Assembly (NCBI GenBank): GCA_001818835.1
Contig: MHKL01000022.1
Location: 6,930-16,000, forward strand
Direction: 5' to 3'
Length of the DNA: 9,071 nucleotides
Source of the DNA: Candidatus Komeilibacteria bacterium RIFCSPLOWO2_01_FULL_45_10
Lineage (GTDB): Bacteria > Patescibacteriota > Patescibacteriia > UBA1558 > UBA10009
Position numbers and translations under genes: made by a program. Within the stretch, counting starts at the first letter, position 1, and the number at the start of each line of letters is the position of its first letter. Under the pieces are notes generated by a model. It searched no databases. It was not told the DNA's origin and worked only from the letters and a program-made list of their open reading frames with translations. Below are positions 5,086-9,071 of the stretch, one piece after another.

Positions 5086-5221
5086 ACTACAAATTACTAA
5101 TCTGTACGAATATACGAATAAATTATTAGTAGATTAGTAAAATTTGTAATTAATAATCAAAGTTTTATCAAATTAGTATATTCGTACAAATTCGTAATTA
5201 GTAGTATTAGTAATTCGTAGT
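5086..5221. repeat. ATTNGTA / TACNAAT heptamer array, palindromic
   Basis: TACNAAT occurs at 5088, 5095, 5105 and 5113; its reverse complement ATTNGTA occurs at 5125, 5133, 5142, 5172, 5180, 5190, 5197, 5206 and 5213. Neighbouring copies start 6-10 bases apart except across 5149-5171. The ends pair as ACTACAAATTACTAAT (5086-5101) with 5206-5221 (one mismatch), and TGTACGAATATAC (5103-5115) pairs perfectly with 5176-5188. It starts four bases after the tmk stop codon and ends three bases before the gatB ATG, so it forms the whole gap and the gatB translation-initiation region. It is built like the array at 4359-4442 but from a different core. Confidence 0.75.
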
Positions 5222-5224
5222 CCT

Positions 5225-6721
5225 ATGAACTTAGAACCAATCATCGGTTTAGAAATTCACATCCAGTTGAAAACCAAATCAAAGATGTTTTGCAGTTGTT
5301 CCAATTTGGGTGAAAATGAACCTCCCAATACCACGGTCTGCCCGATTTGTCTCGGGCATCCGGGAACTTTACCTGTAGTTAACGAAGAGGCGGTAAAAAT
5401 GGGCGTCAAACTAGCCTTGGCTTTAAATTGCCAGATCAACCGCCAGTCAATTTTTGCCAGAAAAAACTATTTTTACCCTGATTTGCCAAAGGGCTACCAG
5501 ATTTCGCAGTATGAGTCACCCTTGGCTTTGGGCGGGCATTTAACGATTGTCAAGGGCGACTTTGAGCAAAGAATCAATTTGGAGAGATTGCATCTGGAAG
5601 AGGACGCGGCCAAAAATTTTCATTTTAAAGACAAGGTTTTGGTTGATTTTAACCGGTCAGGCACGCCGCTCGCGGAAATCGTTAGCAAGCCGGATTTCCG
5701 GACGCCCCAGGATGCCAGGAATTTTTTGCAGGAACTGCGTTTGCTTGCCCGTTATCTTAAAGTTTCCGACGCGGACATGGAAAAAGGGCATTTAAGATGC
5801 GACGCCAATATTTCTTTAAGACCTGCCGGCGAGGAAAAATTATATCCCAAGACCGAGATCAAAAACTTAAATTCATTCAAAGCGGTGGAAAGGGCCTTGA
5901 CTTACGAAATCAGCCGGCAGAGCCGCTTGTGGGAAGAGGGGACAGCGCCGCGGACTCAAGCCACGCGCGGCTGGGACGAGAACGAGCAAAAAACCGTGGA
6001 ACAGCGTGATAAGGAAGAATCAGCCGATTACCGCTATTTTCCGGATCCGGATTTACCTCCTCTGATTTTTACGGAAGAAGCCGTCTCGGACATTCAGTCC
6101 GCCCTGCCAGAGTTGCCCCAAGCCAAGCGTTTAAGGTTTGTGAAAGAATACGGCGCCACTTTGGCCGACGTCCATACTTTGGTTGAAGACGAGGCCGTGG
6201 CCGATTATTTTGAAAAGGCAATAAGCGAAGGCCGCTCCTGGCTGGAAGCGGAAAACGACGCTTTGGGAACGAGTGAGGAAATTTGGGCGTTGAATAAACA
6301 AAAATTGACCAAGCTTATTGCGGGCTGGCTTTTGAGCGAATTATTCAAATTGATGAACGCCGAGGGTATTGGCATCGGGGACATCAAAATCACGCCGGAA
6401 AATTTTGCGGAATTCATCACTTTGGTTTACCAGCGGAAAGTCAATTCCTCGGCCGCCCAGATCATTTTAAAACAGATGTTTGCCACCGGCGCCGACCCTT
6501 CCCATATTATGGAAGAGGAGGATCTGACGCAACTTGATGACGCGGCCACCTTGGAGGAGGCCGTGGCCAAAGTCATTCAAGCCAATCCGGAACAAGTGGC
6601 TGATTATCAAAAAGGCAAAACCCCGCTGTTGAAGTTTTTTATCGGTTTGGCCATGAAGGAATTAAAAGGCAAAGCCAATCCGGAAAAGCTGGGGGAGATT
6701 TTTAGGGATAAATTAAGGTAA
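5225..6721 (+). CDS. gatB: Asp-tRNA(Asn)/Glu-tRNA(Gln) amidotransferase subunit B
   Basis: GatB binds misacylated Glu-tRNAGln or Asp-tRNAAsn, phosphorylates the acyl group with ATP, and hands it to ammonia produced by GatA. The N-terminal cradle starts with EPIIGLEIHIQLKTKSKMFC. C23/C25 with C39-P-I-C42 form the zinc site. YFYPDLPKGYQISQYE and VDFNRSGTPLAEIVS (140-154) are the family signatures, the second being the PROSITE-type motif. The C-terminal helical YqeY-like tRNA-binding domain fills roughly 345-498. At 498 aa it is slightly longer than usual (about 475-480). gatA and gatC are not in this window, so the subunits are probably encoded apart. No Shine-Dalgarno sequence precedes the ATG; the preceding heptamer array ends three bases upstream. 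Confidence 0.97.
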   Translation: MNLEPIIGLEIHIQLKTKSKMFCSCSNLGENEPPNTTVCPICLGHPGTLPVVNEEAVKMGVKLALALNCQINRQSIFARKNYFYPDLPKGYQISQYESPLALGGHLTIVKGDFEQRINLERLHLEEDAAKNFHFKDKVLVDFNRSGTPLAEIVSKPDFRTPQDARNFLQELRLLARYLKVSDADMEKGHLRCDANISLRPAGEEKLYPKTEIKNLNSFKAVERALTYEISRQSRLWEEGTAPRTQATRGWDENEQKTVEQRDKEESADYRYFPDPDLPPLIFTEEAVSDIQSALPELPQAKRLRFVKEYGATLADVHTLVEDEAVADYFEKAISEGRSWLEAENDALGTSEEIWALNKQKLTKLIAGWLLSELFKLMNAEGIGIGDIKITPENFAEFITLVYQRKVNSSAAQIILKQMFATGADPSHIMEEEDLTQLDDAATLEEAVAKVIQANPEQVADYQKGKTPLLKFFIGLAMKELKGKANPEKLGEIFRDKLR

Positions 6722-6738
6722 ATATCAAGTGTTTAAAG

Positions 6739-6767
6739 TTGTTTTAAGAGGTAATTTATGTTATAAT
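6739..6767 (+). promoter_or_regulatory. Extended -10 promoter giving a leaderless mRNA
   Basis: TTGTTT (6739-6744), a 17-base spacer and TATAAT (6762-6767), preceded by TG one base upstream (TGTTATAAT, 6759-6767), make a strong extended -10 promoter. The expected start, about seven bases after the -10, falls on the A of the ATG at 6774, so the mRNA should be leaderless. Confidence 0.75.
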
Positions 6768-6773
6768 TAACCT

Positions 6774-7058
6774 ATGCAAACCTTGACAAAAAAATCGCTT
6801 TTTTGGGATGTTGCCAAAGTTGATCCTCGTAAAAATGAGAAATTCATCATCGAAAGAATTCTTAATTATGGTGATGAGGCTGATTTTCGCTGGGCGAGAG
6901 AGTCCTACGGCGATAAAATAGTTAAAGAAACGCTTTTAAAAAGTCAGGCGCTGGATAATAAATCATTGTCTTTTTGGTGTCAATATTTTAATCTTGATCA
7001 AAATAAATGTTTAAAGAATCAATCAACCAAAAAACAAGGTTGGTTTTGGAAAAGATAA
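6774..7058 (+). CDS. Small DUF6922-like protein, likely partner of the AbiEii-type enzyme
   Basis: A 94-aa basic protein. It has the pattern of the DUF6922 family as I recall it: KSLFWDV near the start (residues 7-13), DPRKNEKFIIERILNYGDEADFRWARESYGDKIVKETL in the middle, and SFWCQYFNL (66-74) towards the end. Members are often encoded directly before AbiEii-type nucleotidyltransferases, as here, so an antitoxin-like or partner role is a reasonable inference but is not shown by the sequence. The last 52 bases overlap the next gene, which lies in the -1 frame, and the tail after residue 80 (NQSTKKQGWFWKR) is low-complexity and basic. Translation probably starts on a leaderless mRNA. Family call fairly sure; function unsure. 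Confidence 0.75.
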   Translation: MQTLTKKSLFWDVAKVDPRKNEKFIIERILNYGDEADFRWARESYGDKIVKETLLKSQALDNKSLSFWCQYFNLDQNKCLKNQSTKKQGWFWKR

Positions 7059-7627
7059 GCCAGAGCGACTTGGTTGAAAGATTTTACTTGGCCGGCGGCA
7101 CGGCCTTGGCCATCGCGCTTAAACACCGAGAATCAATTGATTTGGATTGGTTTTTCCAGGCCGATTTTTCCAATCAGGAAATCAAAGCCCAGCTGTCCCA
7201 GCTTGGCGTTTTTCAAGTTATCGGCGAATCAGAGGGCACGGTTAATGGTTTGCTGGATAATGTCAGGGTCAGTTTTTTGCGCTATCAGTATAAATTGCTT
7301 TTTCCTTTAGTGGCGATAGCTAAAGTCAAATTAGCCGATGAACGGGATATCGCGGCCATGAAAATTGACGCCATTTCGTCCCGCGGAAGCAAAAAAGATT
7401 TTATTGACATATTTTTTCTTTTAAAAAAATATTCGCTGGCAGAAATGATCGGGTTTTTTGAGAAAAAATATTCAAGGATTAATTACAACAAGCTTCATCT
7501 TTTAAAAAGTTTGGTTTATTTTGCGGACGCGGATAATGAGCCGATGCCCGTAATGATTAGGATTATTGACTGGGAAAAAGTTAAGCGAGATATTCAAATA
7601 AAAGTGAATGCCTGGTTAAAATCATAA
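7007..7627 (+). CDS. AbiEii/AbiGii-type nucleotidyltransferase (probable toxin)
   Basis: A 206-aa protein of the minimal nucleotidyltransferase fold. FYLAGGTALAIALKHRESIDLDWF (residues 26-49) holds the G-G-T motif and the metal-binding pair D45 and D47. DIAAMKIDAISSRGSKKDFIDIFFLLKKY (114-142) holds the second conserved block, with K119, K130, D131 and D134. Known AbiE toxins are nucleotidyltransferases; some related enzymes (MenT) transfer nucleotides to tRNA 3' ends and arrest growth. The target here is unknown. The start at ATG 7007 overlaps the DUF6922-like gene by 52 bases; no Shine-Dalgarno sequence is visible, so it may depend on translation of the first gene. A palindromic element starts at the base after its TAA stop codon. 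The pair is probably a toxin-antitoxin or phage-defence unit. Confidence 0.9.
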   Translation: MFKESINQKTRLVLEKISQSDLVERFYLAGGTALAIALKHRESIDLDWFFQADFSNQEIKAQLSQLGVFQVIGESEGTVNGLLDNVRVSFLRYQYKLLFPLVAIAKVKLADERDIAAMKIDAISSRGSKKDFIDIFFLLKKYSLAEMIGFFEKKYSRINYNKLHLLKSLVYFADADNEPMPVMIRIIDWEKVKRDIQIKVNAWLKS

Positions 7628-7731
7628 ATCCCGCACCACTTTTTATAAAAATGATGAAAGTTATTTTTTTGGGTCAATATTGGAATAATCATAAATGTTA
7701 AATTTAGGTGATTTAAAAAGTGGTGCGGGAT
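7628..7731. repeat. Palindromic element, copy 2 (104 bp), touching the AbiEii-gene stop codon
   Basis: The ends are a perfect 18-bp inverted repeat, ATCCCGCACCACTTTTTA (7628-7645) and TAAAAAGTGGTGCGGGAT (7714-7731). It matches copy 1 at both ends except one base, and that base differs on both arms (CCA/TGG in copy 1, CCC/GGG here), so pairing is kept. In the direction of the preceding gene both copies read TAA-ATCC at the start and GGAT-AAAAAA at the end. The interiors are AT-rich and only loosely alike. No transposase is adjacent. Confidence 0.8.
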
Positions 7732-7781
7732 AAAAAACTATCTTTTTGGAAATATTTTTTAAAGTTTTTCATCGGCTTAGA

Positions 7782-7853
7782 CAGGCCAACAAGCCCCGCA
7801 GCTGCCGGGGCAGGTAGACAGCCTGGCGGCTTTAATAATCCATAACGCCGCCA
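7782..7853 (+). other. Two strong GC-rich hairpins in an AT-rich gap
   Basis: CAGGC (7782-7786) pairs with GCCTG (7821-7825), enclosing GCCCCG (7793-7798) paired with CGGGGC (7806-7811). Next, TGGCGGC (7824-7830) pairs perfectly with GCCGCCA (7847-7853). The helices share bases 7824-7825, so the outer stem and the second hairpin compete there. The hairpins lie between copy 2 of the element and the promoter at 7864. Neither is followed by a long T run, so a simple terminator is not clear. Confidence 0.45.
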
Positions 7854-7863
7854 TAGTAGTTTA

Positions 7864-7872
7864 TGATATAAT
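7864..7872 (+). promoter_or_regulatory. Extended -10 promoter for the anchored surface protein gene
   Basis: TGATATAAT (7864-7872) is a TG-extended -10 element, and a second similar site, TGTTATAAA, lies at 7885-7893. Neither has a clear -35. Transcription from the first would start near 7879. The start codon at 7913 sits in the three-base loop of an A/T hairpin, TTTTTCTT (7905-7912) with AAGAAAAA (7916-7923). No Shine-Dalgarno sequence is visible. Confidence 0.45.
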
Positions 7873-7912
7873 AAATAGTAAATATGTTATAAAGAAACAG
7901 CGGTTTTTTCTT

Positions 7913-8506
7913 ATGAAGAAAAAGGCGGTTATCAGAATCAACCCTAATATAGTTTTAAGCGTGCTTTTGCTTTTGGGCATGGCTTTTTCCGTTATCCAGA
8001 TTGTTAAAAGCGCCGCCCAAAACCCGGGCCACGCTTGGAGCACTTTAGATGACAGCACCGCGCCTATTACCAAAGGCGGCACCGGCGAAACAACCGCCAA
8101 TAACGCCTTTAACGCGCTGGCGCCGTCGCAAAGCGGCAATTCCGGCAAGTTTTTAACCACCAACGGCCCCAGCCCTTCTTGGGCGACTTATACCATTACC
8201 CGTTCCACCACCACCCACGAACTTATCGCGGGCCGTTCCAGCGCTTCTTTGACGGCTGACAGCTATTGCGATCCTTCGGGTAGTGTTTGCGCCACCACTG
8301 CCAACGCTAGTTTAGCGACCAGGATACCTTTTGCCGCCACTTTAAGGAATTTATATATTTTTATCAGCGCCAGCCAAATTTCAACCGACGATTGCGATTA
8401 TTACTTAAGAACAGCCAGCGGCGCCTGCCCGAATCTACCGCTGACTGGGATATGGTCAGAGCTATGGGGTATGGCGGGGCAGGGAGGTAGAGAGCAGGCT
8501 ATTTAA
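7913..8506 (+). CDS. Tail-fibre-like exported protein with N-terminal anchor, probably truncated
   Basis: A 197-aa protein starting with a basic stretch (MKKKAVIRINPN) and one hydrophobic helix (residues 13-31, IVLSVLLLLGMAFSVIQIV), so it is probably membrane-anchored or secreted. Residues 52-91 carry ITKGGTGETTANNAFNALAPSQSGNSGKFLTTNG-type sequence, a pattern seen in phage tail fibres and bacterial adhesion-like proteins. The rest is Ser/Thr/Ala-rich with three or four Cys pairs (SYCDPSGSVC, DDCDYYLRTASGAC) and a beta-like segment ATLRNLYIFISASQ. The last 20 residues (GIWSELWGMAGQGGREQAI) differ in character and read into DNA that has coding-like sequence in another frame, so a frameshift or recombination may have cut off the true C-terminus. 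Surface or adhesin role is inferred. Confidence 0.65.
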   Translation: MKKKAVIRINPNIVLSVLLLLGMAFSVIQIVKSAAQNPGHAWSTLDDSTAPITKGGTGETTANNAFNALAPSQSGNSGKFLTTNGPSPSWATYTITRSTTTHELIAGRSSASLTADSYCDPSGSVCATTANASLATRIPFAATLRNLYIFISASQISTDDCDYYLRTASGACPNLPLTGIWSELWGMAGQGGREQAI

Positions 8507-8576
8507 AATAGCTCTTGCTAAGCGATTTGATGTGTCATGGAAACTGTTCGCCAAGGTCAATAAATTAAACCGCCTT

Positions 8577-9071
8577 ATGTGCTTAAAGCAAAAAATAAAA
8601 TTGAGGTCCCGCCGGAAAAATAGAATCTGGAATCTGGAATCTGGAATCTGGAATAAAGAAAATTTCAAGCTAAGCCCGTGGGTAGTTTTGAGTTTAAAAA
8701 AACTCTTTTTCGCAAGAGGCGGGTTTTTGTTTCCTCCGCAAAAACATTTTTTGCGTAAAATTTTTATATTTGTTTTAATCTTTACTTGGATTTTTAGCGG
8801 CTGGCCGCGCGTCTGGCAGAATCCACCGTTTCCGCCGGAAATTAAAGAAACGCGCGCGGCTTCGCCCGAAGCTTTTGCCACCGACAACACCTTTACCCCT
8901 TCCAACGGCATTTACGCTGTTACCGTAGAGTGTTGGGGCGGTGGTGGTGGTGGCGGCTTAATAAATAATAATGGCGGCGGCGGCGGCGGCGGCGGCGCTT
9001 ACGCTAAATCCACCGGTGTTGCTGTTACGCCGGGCACCGGATACGCGGTTGATATCGGTACGGGCGGAACG
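8577..9071 (+). CDS. Glycine-rich envelope protein, N-terminal part (3' end outside window)
   Basis: The frame is open from 8445 to the last base. The first ATG is 8577, giving at least 165 residues. A basic N-terminus is followed by a hydrophobic helix (about residues 60-76, LRKIFIFVLIFTWIFSGW), then WPRVWQNPPFPPEI. Next come an extended segment, ATDNTFTPSNGIYAVTVECW, and glycine runs of 7 (121-127) and 8 (133-140), then TPGTGYAVDIGTGG. This matches the glycine-rich domain proteins common in Candidate Phyla Radiation genomes, which are thought to be exported surface or pilin-like proteins. The start is uncertain: no Shine-Dalgarno sequence is present. The upstream frame (8445-8576) encodes helix-like sequence (RLFKIALAKRFDVSWKLF), and a 7-base tandem repeat at 8623-8654 lies in the early coding part. 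Confidence 0.7.
   Translation, partial: MCLKQKIKLRSRRKNRIWNLESGIWNKENFKLSPWVVLSLKKLFFARGGFLFPPQKHFLRKIFIFVLIFTWIFSGWPRVWQNPPFPPEIKETRAASPEAFATDNTFTPSNGIYAVTVECWGGGGGGGLINNNGGGGGGGGAYAKSTGVAVTPGTGYAVDIGTGGT
8623..8654 (+). repeat. Heptanucleotide tandem repeat GAATCTG, about 4.6 copies
   Basis: Four perfect copies of GAATCTG start at 8623, 8630, 8637 and 8644, followed by a partial GAAT (8651-8654). The repeat lies inside the glycine-rich protein frame, between the first ATG and the hydrophobic anchor. Because 7 is not a multiple of 3, gain or loss of one copy shifts the frame, as in phase-variable loci. Confidence 0.9.
8973..8996 (+). repeat. GGC triplet run, 8 copies
   Basis: Eight perfect GGC codons encode glycines 133-140 of the glycine-rich protein. 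Length changes here would keep the frame and only lengthen or shorten the glycine tract. Confidence 0.9.

Noticed and set aside
4359..5221. CRISPR array
   Set aside because: The repeats are 7-11 bases, degenerate, change orientation in the middle, and have no spacers of regular length and no cas genes nearby.
7732..7765. Intrinsic terminator after palindromic copy 2
   Set aside because: GATA...TATC followed by T5 gives only a 4-bp stem, too weak to call.
8412..8576. Diversity-generating retroelement near the surface protein genes
   Set aside because: I considered it because the helical, basic sequence resembles accessory proteins of such systems, but there is no reverse transcriptase, no template/variable repeat pair and no adenine-biased mismatches in the window.
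8462..8911. Minus-strand open frame of 149 codons opposite the glycine-rich gene
   Set aside because: Its sequence shows no family features and is low-complexity from the repeat region, while the plus-strand frame shows an anchor, the NPPFPPEI motif and glycine runs.

Overview
The window looks like a piece of a small, moderately AT-rich bacterial genome, most probably from the Candidate Phyla Radiation (Patescibacteria, Parcubacteria-like). That assignment is an inference. It rests on a YerC-type TrpR relative, a divergent dUTPase and thymidylate kinase, glycine-rich surface proteins with a short N-terminal anchor ('FSGWP..WQNPPFPPEI'), almost no Shine-Dalgarno sequences, and palindromic repeats filling the gaps between genes.

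Layout. Bases 1-753 hold the end of an MgtC/SapB-type membrane protein followed with no gap by dut, then an intrinsic terminator. Bases 806-1201 hold a perfect DnaA-box match, a TTGACA promoter, a palindromic possible operator and the YerC-like regulator. Bases 1202-2791 form a self-contained cassette: a leader that folds on paper into a three-way junction ending in T6, an unrecognised 427-aa gene, and its own terminator. Bases 2792-4314 hold thyA and folA on the minus strand, each followed at once by a palindromic repeat. Bases 4315-5224 hold tmk between two degenerate short-motif arrays, and 5225-6721 is gatB. Bases 6739-7627 hold a two-gene unit: a DUF6922-like protein and an AbiEii-type nucleotidyltransferase. 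Bases 7628-9071 hold a second copy of the 105-bp palindromic element, GC-rich hairpins, a tail-fibre-like anchored protein that may be truncated, and the start of a glycine-rich envelope protein with a heptanucleotide tandem repeat near its start.

How the genes fit together. Dut makes dUMP, ThyA converts it to dTMP, FolA regenerates tetrahydrofolate for ThyA, and Tmk phosphorylates dTMP. Most of a dTTP supply line is therefore here, although the genes lie in three transcription units. GatB serves transamidation of misacylated tRNA. The AbiEii pair is probably a toxin-antitoxin or defence module. The two final genes are probably exported surface proteins.

The strongest unexplained signals are the non-coding ones: the structured leader with its orphan gene, two related palindromic elements that each begin at the base after a TAA stop codon, an 84-bp array of 11-bp units that reverses orientation at its centre, and a 136-bp array of ATTNGTA/TACNAAT heptamers ending 3 bases before the gatB start codon.
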